In this document: positions 1 to 9,628 of the stretch, piece after piece
How positions within the stretch are numbered: the stretch's first letter is position 1
Layout of the letters: every line of letters begins with the position of its first letter
Origin: Companilactobacillus nuruki
Lineage (GTDB): Bacteria > Bacillota > Bacilli > Lactobacillales > Lactobacillaceae
Direction: 5' to 3'
DNA length: 60,040 bases
Assembly (NCBI RefSeq): GCF_002872255.1
Contig: NZ_NIPR01000012.1
Location: 1-60,040 of the forward strand
Notes under the pieces: model-generated
What the model was told of the DNA's origin: nothing
What the model saw: only the letters and a program-made list of their open reading frames with translations
Databases searched by the model: none
Translations under genes and position numbers: made by a program

Positions 1-50
1 TGTTTGATGAGATAATCATAATTCGAATTCCGCCTAAATCATAGACGGTC

Positions 51-67
51 GGTTATTAGGTGCTTAC
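51..67 (+). repeat. 17-bp terminal repeat, left copy
   Basis: The bases GGTTATTAGGTGCTTAC occur here and again as a perfect reverse complement at 60024-60040, the last bases of the window. The copy lies about 100 bp upstream of a truncated surface-protein gene. Sequence on either side of the 17 bp is not shared between the two ends. It may be the edge of a longer genomic repeat that lies outside the window. Confidence 0.7.
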
Positions 68-170
68 AAACATTCTAAAAAGTATTTATGTTAAAGGATA
101 ATTTGATATAGTAAAGCTATTGATTTTTAAATTGGGGAATTTTTAATTTAGAAATAAGGGGATTGTATAC

Positions 171-1319
171 ATGGATACTAGCCAAGTTACGAATATGAGT
201 CGGATGTTTTTAAATTGTCGGTCGTTAAAAAGTCTTGATTTATCAGATTTGGATACAAGTAAAGTTGAAGATATGTCGAATATGTTTAATGGATGTAGTA
301 ATTTGAAGGCCCTAGATCTTACTAAGTTTGATACTAGTCAAGTTACTGATATGGATGGGATGTTTGCAGGTTGTGAATCACTTGAGGAATTAGATTTATC
401 TACTTTTGATACAAGAAATGTCAAAAGTATGAAAAATGTATTTGAGTCAGTCGATGCTTTGAAAACCCTAAAATTGGGGAAAAATTTTGTTACTTCTAAG
501 GATCAAAAAAATGACTCTAAGTTAATTGAAAAAACATGGATAAATATTGGCAAAGGGACTGTTAATAATCCTAAACCTGAGAATAAGATGGGAATTAGTT
601 CATCAGATTTATTATCGTGTGAAAACAAAGGTGAATGGGTCGTAAAACCGATGGAAGAATATCATGGCCCCTATATTGTCCAGGTTACAAATAATTTGGA
701 TGATAATTTAGGAATAGTAGTCCCTAAAAAGCTCCAACCGGAATATGTGGGAAGTACTTTTGATTTAGTTGTTCCTGAACGAACAGGATATACTGTTGAC
801 AAGAAGACTATTTCGGTAATGACATTAAAAAATAGATTATCAAGTGTAGATACAGTTACATATACACCAATTCCAGAAAAAAAGAAGACTGTTTTGAAAA
901 CCGATAGTAGTGTTTCAGAGAATAATAATTATGTGGCTCTTCATTCGGATTTAAAGAATGCTAAACTATATGATGTAAGTGGACAAGTTAGAAAGCATGT
1001 TTTGAGTCAGGGTGATGGATGGCTAAGTGATAAAATATTGAAGATTTCTAATAATAAATATTATCATGTGGCTGGTGATGATTGGGTCAAATCTGATGAT
1101 GTTTATCTTTACAAAGATGTAAAGAATCGAGTTAAAACTAAAGATGTTCTAATGACCACTTTGGTTGATAGCCATGCTAGAGAGATCAGTAACCGTGGTT
1201 TAGGAGCTTTAAGTACCTGGGACACAGATGAGGTAGCAATTATTAAGGGTCATAGGTATTATCGGGTATCACATAATGAGTTTATTGATTCTGATAAAGT
1301 GGATATAGTGAGATCATAG
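171..1319 (+). CDS. LRR (DUF285/BspA-like) and SLAP-repeat surface protein, N-terminally shortened
   Basis: Residues 1-100 are about four BspA-type leucine-rich units of roughly 24 residues, each with a pattern like DTSQVTDMDGMFAGC followed by SLEELDLS. Residues about 165-235 resemble a MucBP module ending VDTVTYTPI. Residues about 250-382 hold two SLAP-type modules (KYYHVAGDDWVKSDDV and RYYRVSHNEFIDSDKV). Relatives of this architecture are secreted adhesins, but this one begins in the middle of the repeat array and has no signal peptide. The frame is closed upstream by TAA at 144-146. An AAGGGG about 10 bases before the ATG could allow translation, but the product would stay inside the cell. 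It is probably a 5'-truncated gene or one half of a rearranged gene. The SLAP modules match those at 40-59 kb. Confidence 0.75.
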   Translation: MDTSQVTNMSRMFLNCRSLKSLDLSDLDTSKVEDMSNMFNGCSNLKALDLTKFDTSQVTDMDGMFAGCESLEELDLSTFDTRNVKSMKNVFESVDALKTLKLGKNFVTSKDQKNDSKLIEKTWINIGKGTVNNPKPENKMGISSSDLLSCENKGEWVVKPMEEYHGPYIVQVTNNLDDNLGIVVPKKLQPEYVGSTFDLVVPERTGYTVDKKTISVMTLKNRLSSVDTVTYTPIPEKKKTVLKTDSSVSENNNYVALHSDLKNAKLYDVSGQVRKHVLSQGDGWLSDKILKISNNKYYHVAGDDWVKSDDVYLYKDVKNRVKTKDVLMTTLVDSHAREISNRGLGALSTWDTDEVAIIKGHRYYRVSHNEFIDSDKVDIVRS

Positions 1320-1330
1320 TTGGAAAAGAT

Positions 1331-1362
1331 AACGTATATATTAAAATGTACGTTATTTTTTT
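1331..1362 (+). terminator. Rho-independent terminator
   Basis: Short stem AACGTA/TACGTT followed by A and a run of T, 11 bases after the stop of the LRR/SLAP gene. Confidence 0.6.
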
Positions 1363-1436
1363 ACCGTTATGGCGTTACCTTATTTATTGAATACTTTCAT
1401 ATAAAATAGTTATACGTTATGAAAAGATATTATTCT

Positions 1437-1462
1437 AAAAATGCCTATATGAAGGCATTTTT
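1437..1462 (+). terminator. Second hairpin terminator
   Basis: Stem AAAATGCCT/AGGCATTTT with a T run. The 1320-1595 gap otherwise holds only AT-rich sequence and probably the promoter of the ligase gene. Confidence 0.6.
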
Positions 1463-1595
1463 ATATTATAAATTAAGAAAATAATAAGTCTAACTAATTA
1501 AATACCGTTGGTTAACTCGTTGTGATAAATTGAGTATGGTATAATTTTGTTTGAAATGTGTGAGAAATTAAAAATAGAATTAATATAGTAAGAGG

Positions 1596-2876
1596 TTGAT
1601 CCCTATCGAAACTGAATCAGGAAAAAAATTCACACCTATATTATTAGGTAGTGACATGAATGTTTACGGAATGGCTCGAGCTTTCCACGAACTATATGGG
1701 GGCACTGTTCAGGCCTATGCCGATATCCAATTGGCGCCTACAAGATATACAAAAATTTTAAATCTAACTCTTCACTCAGGTTTCTCTGAAGATCCAGTCT
1801 TTATTGAAACAATGCGTGAAATTGCAAAAGTTTACCAAAACCATGATGAACCAGTCATTTTGATTGGCTGTGGGGATGGTTATGCCGAACTTATTAGCAA
1901 ACATAAAGATGAATTATCTAAGACATTTGTCTGCCCATATGTTGATTATGATTTATTAAAATCGTTGAACAATAAAGAGAGTTTCTACGATGTTGCTGAC
2001 AAACATGGTTTGCCACATCCATTGACTAAAATTATTACTAAAGATATGTATGAGAATAAGACAGATATGGATGTTCCATTTGATTTTCCAGTAGCATTGA
2101 AACCCGCAAATAGTGTTGAATGGTTGGATATTCATTTTGAGGGTCGTAAAAAGGCTTTCACAATTCATTCACAAGATGAATATATGAGTATCGTTGGTAA
2201 GATTTATGATAATGGTTATACGTCTGATTTGATTCTCCAAGATTTCATTCCAGGTGATGACTCTAACATGCGTGTTTTGAATGCTTATGTAGATCAAGAA
2301 CATCATGTCAAGATGATGTGTTTAGGACATCCAATTTTGGAAGATCCAACGCCTCAATCAATTGGTAATTATGTAGCAATTATTCCAGAATTCAATCAAG
2401 ACGTTTATGATCGTGTTCAAAAATTCCTTGAAGATATTGAATTCACGGGTTATGCAAACTTTGATATGAAGTATGATTCTCGTGATGATACATTCAAATT
2501 CTTTGAGATTAATTTGCGTCAAGGTAGAAGTAGTTTCTTTGTGACCTTGAATGGCTATAATCTTGCTAAATATGTCGTAGAAGATTATGTTGAAGGCAGC
2601 TTAGAGAATGAACCAACTGTTTATGCCAATAAGAACAAAGCTCAACATAAACTTTGGCTAGGTGTTCCTGTTAAGGTCTTCAACAAGTATGCTGCTGAAA
2701 ATGAAGCAACAAAGTATGCTGATGAATTGATCAAACAAGATCGTGTTGGCACCACTGTTTTCTATGATAAAGATAGATCATTGAGACGTTGGTTACTTTT
2801 GACGTATATGTTCCATAATTATGTTAAGAGATTTGATCAATATTTCCATGAAAATAAAGGACGCGATTTCGAATAA
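1596..2876 (+). CDS. ATP-grasp carboxylate-amine ligase, D-aspartate-ligase-like
   Basis: A 426-residue ATP-grasp protein. The N-terminus FTPILLGSDMNVYGMARAFH and the C-terminal metal/ATP stretch TGYANFDMKYD...FKFFEINLRQGRS match the D-aspartate ligase group, which adds D-Asp to the lysine of the peptidoglycan precursor in lactobacilli and enterococci. No aspartate racemase is adjacent, so the substrate is inferred; a general carboxylate-amine ligase is the alternative. The start is awkward. The only in-frame canonical codons are TTG 1596, with AAGAGG directly abutting it, and ATG 1656, which would remove the conserved N-terminus. ATC at 1599 or 1605 would be better spaced from AAGAGG. A UspA gene follows 17 bases downstream, probably in the same operon. 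Confidence 0.8.
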   Translation: MIPIETESGKKFTPILLGSDMNVYGMARAFHELYGGTVQAYADIQLAPTRYTKILNLTLHSGFSEDPVFIETMREIAKVYQNHDEPVILIGCGDGYAELISKHKDELSKTFVCPYVDYDLLKSLNNKESFYDVADKHGLPHPLTKIITKDMYENKTDMDVPFDFPVALKPANSVEWLDIHFEGRKKAFTIHSQDEYMSIVGKIYDNGYTSDLILQDFIPGDDSNMRVLNAYVDQEHHVKMMCLGHPILEDPTPQSIGNYVAIIPEFNQDVYDRVQKFLEDIEFTGYANFDMKYDSRDDTFKFFEINLRQGRSSFFVTLNGYNLAKYVVEDYVEGSLENEPTVYANKNKAQHKLWLGVPVKVFNKYAAENEATKYADELIKQDRVGTTVFYDKDRSLRRWLLLTYMFHNYVKRFDQYFHENKGRDFE

Positions 2877-2893
2877 TTTAGGAGGTTTTGTTG

Positions 2894-3358
2894 ATGGACG
2901 AAATAAAAGAATACAAAGTAAAAAAAGTAGACTATTCTAAGATTTTGATTTGTGTTGATTCAGATGATTTTGTATCATCGAAGAATGCCTTTAATTATGC
3001 TTGTTCATTAGCTAGACATCATGATGCTGAACTAGGAATAGTTTCAGTGTTGGAGACAGGCGATCTGAATATTTTTCAGTCACTAGATCCAGCTGTGTTA
3101 AAAGAACGTCGTGAAGAAATAAAAGAATTACTTGAGATATATGGTCAAAAGGCCGAAGAATTTGGAGTTAAGGATGTTCATTTGATGGTGACAGAAGGTG
3201 CACCGGGTTCAACCATCGTTGATCGAGTTATTCCCAAATTTGAACCAGATTTGGTTATTGTTGGTGTGGAAGAAAAAAATCGCACCCGAAATACTATTGG
3301 TTCGCAGGCTGCTAAAATTGTTAATAATTCTAGATGCTCAGTGAGCGTTATTAGATAA
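2894..3358 (+). CDS. Universal stress protein, UspA family
   Basis: 154 residues. A Usp fold is shown by the N-terminal strand KILICVDSDDF, the central EGAPGSTIVDRVIPKFEPDLVIVG and the C-terminal nucleotide-loop-like stretch GSQAAKIVNNSRCSVSVIR. The classic ATP-binding G-2x-G-9x-G(S/T) signature is only partly kept (GVEEKNRTRNTIGSQA), so ATP binding is uncertain. ATG 2894 is chosen over the TTG codons at 2888 and 2891 because AGGAGG at 2880-2885 then sits 8 bases upstream. It is cytoplasmic, probably stress-induced and cotranscribed with the ligase. Confidence 0.85.
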   Translation: MDEIKEYKVKKVDYSKILICVDSDDFVSSKNAFNYACSLARHHDAELGIVSVLETGDLNIFQSLDPAVLKERREEIKELLEIYGQKAEEFGVKDVHLMVTEGAPGSTIVDRVIPKFEPDLVIVGVEEKNRTRNTIGSQAAKIVNNSRCSVSVIR

Positions 3359-3387
3359 AAAGGTGAGGCTAATGTCTCATCTTTTTT
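3357..3387 (+). terminator. Rho-independent terminator after UspA gene
   Basis: Stem AAAAGGTGAG/CTCATCTTTT with a T run, overlapping the UspA stop codon. Confidence 0.8.
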
Positions 3388-3490
3388 ATTACATCTATGT
3401 TATTCTAGCAATGGTTTACGAACGATAAATATTCTAATAAAATAAATTTAGTGATATAGTAGTCACTAAAAACTAATGGCGGTGAAAATA

Positions 3491-5434
3491 TTGTTAATTA
3501 ATAAAGTTATCGGCGGAGCAGGGGATATGGTAGATGCTAAACCAGCCGATTATAAAGATAATTTGTATTTGGCTGTTAATGGTGCATGGCAAGAGAATGC
3601 TGAAATTCCAGCTGATAAATCACGTACTGGTGGTTTTTCTGATCTCGATGAGGGTGTTGAAAAGACACTTATGAAAGACTTCCATGAATTTGCAAATAAT
3701 GAAAATGAGATTAATGATGATTTAATGTTACAGGCGATTAAATTATATCGTTTAGCTAATAATGTAGATCATTTAAGTAAGTTTCATCAACAACCAATTT
3801 TGAAAGATATTCAAAGAATCAATGATTTAGAAAGTTTAAAAGATTTAAGTGATAATTTGGCTGACCTTTCAAAAGATGGTTTTCCATTGCCAATTGATAT
3901 TGGAATTGAAGCTGATATGAAGGATACCTCTAAAAACGTTGTTTATGTTCAAGGTGCAAGCTTGATCCTTCCTGATAAGACCTACTATGATGAGGATAAT
4001 GAGTCCGGTAAGCAATTGTTAGCTAAGTATGCTGAAGTTGCGGGGCGTTTGTTATCCATGATTGGCTATAAGTTAGATGACGCAAAGGTAATTGTTGAGA
4101 AGGCATTGTCCTTTGATAAATCATTGGTACCAATTGTTAAGAGTTCAGAAGAGTGGGCTGATTATACTAAGGTTTATAATCCGATGGACTTTTCTGATTT
4201 CGTTGCCAAATCAAATAATCTTGATTTGAGGAGTTTAGTCGTTGATTTGATAAATGATACCCCTGAAAAGGTTATTATTGAGGAACCAAGATATTTGGAT
4301 AACCTTGGAAAATTAGTCAATGATGAAACCTTTGAAAATATTAAAGCTTGGATGATGGTTAAGTTTCTAACTGGTAATGCTTCAATTCTTGATGAAGAAT
4401 TCCGCCAAACTATTGGCGAGTATAATTTGGCTCTAAGTGGTGCCAAGGAATTGAAGAATAGGACTAAATATGCATATAATTTTGCAGCAGGAATGTTTAG
4501 CGAAGTTGTGGGCGTCTATTATGGTAAGAAGTACTTTGGTGAAAAGGCTAAGGAAGATGTTCGTAGTATGGTCAAAAAAATGATCTCTATCTATGAACAA
4601 AGACTATCCAATAATAATTGGTTGAGTGAAGATACTAAGAAAAAGGCAATTGTTAAGTTAGACAAGATCGTTATCAAAGTTGGTTATCCTGATAAGATTG
4701 ATGATATTTATAGTAAATTTGAGATTAATGAGAATGATTCATTGTATGATAATGTTTCACGTCTAAGAAAAATCATTACTCAAAATTCTTTGGATCAATA
4801 TCATAAACCAGTTGACCGTACAAAATGGTTGATGCCAGGACATATGGTCAATGCTTGCTATGATCCATCAAGAAATGACATTACTTTTCCAGCTGCTATT
4901 TTACAAGCACCGTTTTATAGTCTGAATCAAACAAGCAGTGAAAATTTTGGTGGAATTGGTGCAGTCATTGCCCATGAAATTTCACATGCTTTTGATAATA
5001 ATGGTGCCCAATTTGATGAGTATGGAAATATGAATAATTGGTGGACTAAAGAAGACTACGCTAAGTTTAAGACTTTGACTCAAAAGATGATCTCTGAATT
5101 TGATGGTATTCCATATGCTAACGGCAAGGTCAATGGTACCTTGGTCGTTAGTGAAAATGTCGCTGATGTTGGAGGACTACGTTGTGCTTTAGAAGCAGCT
5201 AAGTCTGAGAGTGACTTTGATGTTAAGAAGTTCTTTATCAATTGGGCAAGAGTTTGGAGAAATAAGTCAACTAAACAATTGACAGAAATGTTCTTGTCGA
5301 TAGATGTTCATTCACCAGCACCATTACGTGCCAATGTTATGGCTCAAAACATGGATGAATTCTATGATGCCTTTGATGTTAAATCAGGCGATGGAATGTG
5401 GTTAGATAAAGAACAACGAGTTAATATTTGGTAG
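3491..5434 (+). CDS. pepO: M13-family neutral endopeptidase PepO
   Basis: About 647 residues, the usual length for lactobacillar PepO. The zinc site is complete: HEISH in VIAHEISHAFDNNGAQ supplies two histidines and the catalytic Glu, and ENVADVGGL supplies the third zinc ligand. NACYDPSRNDITFPAAILQ and the C-terminal VHSPAPLRANV substrate-binding patch are also family signatures. There is no signal peptide, so it is an intracellular oligopeptidase of peptide use. The frame opens at ATG 3476, which has no ribosome site. TTG 3491 is preferred because GGTGA lies 5 bases before it. A promoter-like TATAGT at about 3455 lies close upstream. The gene stands alone between two terminator structures. 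Confidence 0.92.
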   Translation: MLINKVIGGAGDMVDAKPADYKDNLYLAVNGAWQENAEIPADKSRTGGFSDLDEGVEKTLMKDFHEFANNENEINDDLMLQAIKLYRLANNVDHLSKFHQQPILKDIQRINDLESLKDLSDNLADLSKDGFPLPIDIGIEADMKDTSKNVVYVQGASLILPDKTYYDEDNESGKQLLAKYAEVAGRLLSMIGYKLDDAKVIVEKALSFDKSLVPIVKSSEEWADYTKVYNPMDFSDFVAKSNNLDLRSLVVDLINDTPEKVIIEEPRYLDNLGKLVNDETFENIKAWMMVKFLTGNASILDEEFRQTIGEYNLALSGAKELKNRTKYAYNFAAGMFSEVVGVYYGKKYFGEKAKEDVRSMVKKMISIYEQRLSNNNWLSEDTKKKAIVKLDKIVIKVGYPDKIDDIYSKFEINENDSLYDNVSRLRKIITQNSLDQYHKPVDRTKWLMPGHMVNACYDPSRNDITFPAAILQAPFYSLNQTSSENFGGIGAVIAHEISHAFDNNGAQFDEYGNMNNWWTKEDYAKFKTLTQKMISEFDGIPYANGKVNGTLVVSENVADVGGLRCALEAAKSESDFDVKKFFINWARVWRNKSTKQLTEMFLSIDVHSPAPLRANVMAQNMDEFYDAFDVKSGDGMWLDKEQRVNIW

Positions 5435-5491
5435 AAGAGAGTAGAAAACCAGTAATTGATTTATGTTAAATGATTTTAATCTTTCAAAATA

Positions 5492-5554
5492 AATAGTCTG
5501 TATTGATTATTAAACATGCTTGAAAAAACATGGTTGATTTCAATACAGACTATT
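5492..5554. repeat. 63-nt dispersed hairpin element, copy A
   Basis: Perfect 15-bp arms AATAGTCTGTATTGA (5492-5506) and TCAATACAGACTATT (5540-5554) enclose a 33-nt loop containing TTGAAAAAACA. A second copy of the same length lies at 35315-35377 and shares the flanking TCAAAATA as well as the loop. Trailing T residues mean it can also act as a terminator for pepO. Confidence 0.8.
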
Positions 5555-5662
5555 TTTTAGTATATTTGAGTATTTAGAATAAAAGTATTTATAATATTTT
5601 GCCTTAATGTTGTATTCGCTTTCTACTATAATAGATATTAACTAAGAAGGGTGAGGAAAATA

Positions 5663-6364
5663 ATGGCATACATTGAGGTTAGAAACGAATCAAAAAAATA
5701 TCAAATGGGAGAGACAACAATTTATGCGAATAACAATCTTTCATTTGATGTCGATCAGGGAAAACTAACAGTTATTCTGGGTCCCAGTGGTGCTGGTAAA
5801 TCAACGGTCTTAAACATCTTGGGTGGTATGGATACTCCTAGTGATGGTCGAGTTATTATTGATGGAACAGATATTGCCCAGTTTTCTGAACGAGAATTAA
5901 CGACTTATCGTCGAAATGATGTCGGTTTTATTTTTCAATTTTATAATTTGATACCAAACTTAACTACGAAAGAAAATGTTGAATTAGCCTCCGCTATTGT
6001 TAAGGATGCTCTGGATGCAACTAGAACTCTTCAAGCAGTTGGGTTGGGAGATCGAATAGATAATTTTCCATCACAGCTTTCTGGTGGAGAACAACAACGT
6101 GTAGCTATTGCACGGGCCTTGGCTAAAAATCCAAAACTATTGCTTTGTGATGAGCCAACTGGTGCACTAGATTATGAAACTGGAAAACAAGTTCTTACTT
6201 TATTACAAAATGCCAGTCATTTGGATAATAAAACAGTTATCGTGATAACTCATAATTCGGCTCTAGCCAAAATGGCAGATCGTGTAATTAGGATTCATGA
6301 TAGTAAGATTCAATCAATTGAAGACAATCCGTTTCCAACTCCAGTGAAAGATATCGAATGGTAG
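5663..6364 (+). CDS. ABC transporter ATP-binding protein, MacB/LolD-type
   Basis: 233 residues. Walker [11 protein letters not shown]-loop FQFYNLIPN, signature [15 protein letters not shown], Walker [13 protein letters not shown] and the switch histidine in VIVITHN are all present. It is the ATPase for the FtsX-type permease that starts 9 bases after its stop. ATG 5663 is chosen over GTG 5651 because GAGG sits 6 bases before it. This type of pair usually exports lipoproteins, peptides or antibiotics or acts as a mechanotransmission machine; the substrate cannot be read from sequence. No two-component system is adjacent, unlike BceAB-type detoxification modules. Confidence 0.93.
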   Translation: MAYIEVRNESKKYQMGETTIYANNNLSFDVDQGKLTVILGPSGAGKSTVLNILGGMDTPSDGRVIIDGTDIAQFSERELTTYRRNDVGFIFQFYNLIPNLTTKENVELASAIVKDALDATRTLQAVGLGDRIDNFPSQLSGGEQQRVAIARALAKNPKLLLCDEPTGALDYETGKQVLTLLQNASHLDNKTVIVITHNSALAKMADRVIRIHDSKIQSIEDNPFPTPVKDIEW

Positions 6365-6372
6365 GTGATTAG

Positions 6373-8898
6373 ATGAATCCACTGACAAGAAATATGTGGC
6401 GTGATATACAAAAGTCCAAAGGACGTTTTATTGCCATCATCTTAATCATTATGTTGGGCGTTTTGATTTTTGTTGGGGTCAAGGCGGCTGGTCCTAGTTT
6501 GAATGATTCATTGAATAAGACGGTAAATAATAAAAATTTGTCTGATATTCAAGTTGTTTCATCAACTGGTTTTGATCAATCTGACCTTGAATTGGCCCGT
6601 AAAGTTCCAGGAGCACAAGTTGAAGCAACAAAATTGAAATATGTGATTGGTGGTAAAGATAAAGTAGCTATTGCTTTATATGGATATAATCCTAACTCAA
6701 AACAAAATCGTTTAATAATGCGTAGTGGTCGATTACCACATAATAATAATGAGATTGTTTTGGATAGTAGAGCTAAGACCAAGTATGGTTACAAATTGGG
6801 CCAGCAATTTAAATTTGATAAGGATTCTGAAATGAATAATCGTTCTTATAAAATTGTTGGTTTTGCTGATTCGCCACAGTACATTGATAATCAATCTCGT
6901 GGTTCAACCAATATTGCCGATGGACAGGTACAGTTATTTGCTTATATTCCTGAAGCAGAATTGGGCTTGACGGTCGGAACAGTGCTCAACTTGCATTTTA
7001 ATTCATTAAAGAAAATGAATACCTTCAGTGATGATTACAAAAATGCTGTTGCTAAGAAGTTAAAATTACTAAAGCACGAATTTAGAAATCGAGCTAGCCA
7101 AAGAACTAATGAGGTTGCCAGTGATGCTTTAACGTCACTGGATCAACAACAGTTTTTGCTTGATAAGCAAAGATCGATTGATGTTCAAGCGACTAATCAG
7201 CAACAGATCCAATTGAATTCCGCTCGGATTAAAATTTTAAAACAAGCCAAAACTACCTATACTTGGCAAACTCGTGAGGATTTAGCTGGGTTCTCTGCTT
7301 ATGGTGAAAGCTCCGATCGTATCGCAGCCATTGCCAATGTATTCCCAGTTTTCTTCTTCTTAATTGCTGCATTAATTACATTCACAACTATTACTAGAAT
7401 GGTTGAGGAAGCTCGTAGTGAGATAGGAACCTTTAAAGCATTAGGTTATACAAAGTGGGAAATTTCTAAAAATTATTATTACTATGCCATTTCCGCTGGA
7501 GTTATAGGTGCTGTTATAGGGGCAATTATTGGAAATGAAACCCTGCCACGAATTGTTTTGGCATTATATAAACAATATATAACGATGGATTGGGTAGTTG
7601 GGTTACAGTGGAATACAATTTTAATTGCTTTGTTCTTTTCACTCTTGGCTACATTAGGGGCAGCAATTATTGTTATTAGAAAAGAATTAGTTGAAGGTCC
7701 CGCTGCTTTGATGAGGCCAAAATCACCTAAATCGGCTAAGAAAATACTTTTGGAACGGATCAAGCCATTATGGAATCACTTTAGTTTCAATAGAAAAGTT
7801 AGTTATCGAAATCTGTTTAGATTTAAATCCAGAATGTTTATGACGATTATTGGAATTGCAGGTGGAACAGCCCTGATATTGACAGGATTTGGTATTCAAA
7901 ACTCTATTGGAGCTAGTGGGGATAGACAGTATTCTGAAATATTTGATTATCAGGCAGTAGTCAAATTAAATGACGATGGTAGTTTTACTAAAGTAAAAAA
8001 CGTTTTGAAACAAGATAAGAAATATCGGAGTAGTACACCAATTAATTCGACAACTGCTAAGGTAATGGCATCAGGTAAACAAGTGAATGATGTTAATGTG
8101 TATACACCGGATTCGGTTAAGGATTTTGATAAATTTGTTCATTTGGGAACGAATTTAGATAAACATTCCGTGATATTATCGAAAAAAACGGCTCAGTTAT
8201 TGAATGTTAAATCAGGAGATAATATCCATGTTAATCTGACGGGTGGTAAGAAGGTGACATTGAAGGTCGGTGCAATTTCGGAAAACTTCATTGGTCATTT
8301 TCTATACCTAAGTCCAAGTCTGTATCAACAAAAATTTGATAAGCAAGTTGACCCTAATACATTATTAGTGCATTTGAAAGAACAAACTAATAAGCAGAGG
8401 AAAACTTTAGCCAACAACTTATTAAAATCAGGATCAGTCATGGGTACCAGTTATACACATGATGTCTTAAGCACAGTATCAAAAATGTCATCATCTTTGA
8501 AACCAATTGTTTTGATTTTTATTCTTTTATCTGGCGTCTTGTCTTTCGTGGTATTGTACAATTTAACCAATATCAATGTCTCTGAAAGAATTAGAGAGTT
8601 ATCAACTATCAAAGTTTTAGGATTCTATAATAATGAAGTGACAATGTATATTGTTAGAGAGAATATTATTTTGACGATTGTGGGAATTATTGTTGGTTAT
8701 GGAGTTGGTAATCTATTAACTGCCTATATTTTGAATCAGGCAGCGACGGAACAGGTTATTTTCCCATTAACGATCAGTTGGCTAGGATATTTAGTTGCCA
8801 CGTTATTGATGATAATTTTTACAGCTATTGTTATGCTAGTAACACACAAAAAATTACAACATATCGATATGATCGGTGCGTTGAAATCTAATGAATGA
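6373..8898 (+). CDS. ABC transporter permease with two FtsX domains
   Basis: 841 residues. An N-terminal membrane helix (about 19-40, FIAIILIIMLGVLIFVG) is followed by a large extracytoplasmic domain. Three helices near 320-440 form the first FtsX domain, then comes a single helix near 490 and a second extracytoplasmic domain. The final three helices near 710-830 form the second FtsX domain, whose loop is SERIRELSTIKVLGFYNNEV. GGTGATTAG upstream of the ATG gives the ribosome site. It partners the ATPase just upstream. Residues 235-285 are Gln/Asn-rich and may form a short coiled coil (DQQQFLLDKQRSIDV). It is a membrane exporter of unknown substrate. Confidence 0.9.
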   Translation: MNPLTRNMWRDIQKSKGRFIAIILIIMLGVLIFVGVKAAGPSLNDSLNKTVNNKNLSDIQVVSSTGFDQSDLELARKVPGAQVEATKLKYVIGGKDKVAIALYGYNPNSKQNRLIMRSGRLPHNNNEIVLDSRAKTKYGYKLGQQFKFDKDSEMNNRSYKIVGFADSPQYIDNQSRGSTNIADGQVQLFAYIPEAELGLTVGTVLNLHFNSLKKMNTFSDDYKNAVAKKLKLLKHEFRNRASQRTNEVASDALTSLDQQQFLLDKQRSIDVQATNQQQIQLNSARIKILKQAKTTYTWQTREDLAGFSAYGESSDRIAAIANVFPVFFFLIAALITFTTITRMVEEARSEIGTFKALGYTKWEISKNYYYYAISAGVIGAVIGAIIGNETLPRIVLALYKQYITMDWVVGLQWNTILIALFFSLLATLGAAIIVIRKELVEGPAALMRPKSPKSAKKILLERIKPLWNHFSFNRKVSYRNLFRFKSRMFMTIIGIAGGTALILTGFGIQNSIGASGDRQYSEIFDYQAVVKLNDDGSFTKVKNVLKQDKKYRSSTPINSTTAKVMASGKQVNDVNVYTPDSVKDFDKFVHLGTNLDKHSVILSKKTAQLLNVKSGDNIHVNLTGGKKVTLKVGAISENFIGHFLYLSPSLYQQKFDKQVDPNTLLVHLKEQTNKQRKTLANNLLKSGSVMGTSYTHDVLSTVSKMSSSLKPIVLIFILLSGVLSFVVLYNLTNINVSERIRELSTIKVLGFYNNEVTMYIVRENIILTIVGIIVGYGVGNLLTAYILNQAATEQVIFPLTISWLGYLVATLLMIIFTAIVMLVTHKKLQHIDMIGALKSNE

Positions 8899-8913
8899 TT
8901 GAGGGTAATTAAT

Positions 8914-9618
8914 ATGAGTCTTGAAAATGATAAAGTTCTTGTTATCGGTGGTACTTCCGGCTTTGGTAAGGAAGTTGCTATTATGGCCCAACATAAGAAA
9001 GCTGAAGTTTATGTGATTGGACGCGATCAAGAACGTGTCAATGAATTGAGATACGACGATAATATTCAAGGCAGTTCATTAGATGCTCAGGACCAAAAAC
9101 AATTGGATCGGTTCTTTGAAAAATATGGAGCCTTTGATCATATTGTTTCAATGTTAGGTGGAGCAATGGGCGGTGGTTTTTTAAATAGTACAGTTGCTGA
9201 AATTCGTGAAGCAGTTGAAGATAAATTTTTTGCCAATTTGCAATTAGTTCAGATTGCTAGTAAGCACCTTAGGTATCACGGCTCAATAATTTTAACTTCA
9301 GGTTCAGGTGGTCATCCATATGATGCTTCAGGTGCAATTATTGGTAATCAAGCTATTAATACTATGGTTGAAGGTGTTGCCGTGGAAATGGCGCCAAATA
9401 ATAGGATTAATGCAGTATCACCGACATGGACACCGACTGGTCTTTGGAGAAATATGGATTCGAAGCAATTGGCGCAACAAAGAGATAATGTAGTTGAAAA
9501 TGTTCCTTTAGGTCGTGTGGCCAAAATTGATGAGGTAGCCTCTGCATATATCTATTTAATGGAGAACGATTTTATTACAGGACAAGTTTTAAGAGTCGAT
9601 GGTGGAGTTGATTTGTAA
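8914..9618 (+). CDS. SDR-family protein with degenerate active site
   Basis: 234 residues with a Rossmann fold: GGTSGFG nucleotide motif at about 10-16, and the C-terminal FITGQVLRVDGGVDL typical of the family. The usual Tyr-x-x-x-Lys catalytic pair is not found; aligning on the following helix, the Lys position reads Gln in GNQAINTMVEG and no Tyr sits four residues before it. Oxidoreductase activity is therefore doubtful unless the Tyr in GGHPYDASG serves. ATG 8914 is chosen (GAGGG about 9 bases upstream) over TTG 8899, which abuts the preceding gene. It is followed after 10 bases by a MerR operator, so it may be read through from the ABC operon. Confidence 0.8.
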   Translation: MSLENDKVLVIGGTSGFGKEVAIMAQHKKAEVYVIGRDQERVNELRYDDNIQGSSLDAQDQKQLDRFFEKYGAFDHIVSMLGGAMGGGFLNSTVAEIREAVEDKFFANLQLVQIASKHLRYHGSIILTSGSGGHPYDASGAIIGNQAINTMVEGVAVEMAPNNRINAVSPTWTPTGLWRNMDSKQLAQQRDNVVENVPLGRVAKIDEVASAYIYLMENDFITGQVLRVDGGVDL

Positions 9619-9628
9619 TAGGTGTTAT

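Noticed and set aside
7482-7763. Minus-strand ORF in the FtsX permease
   Set aside because: Antisense to a conserved membrane segment, with no start site.
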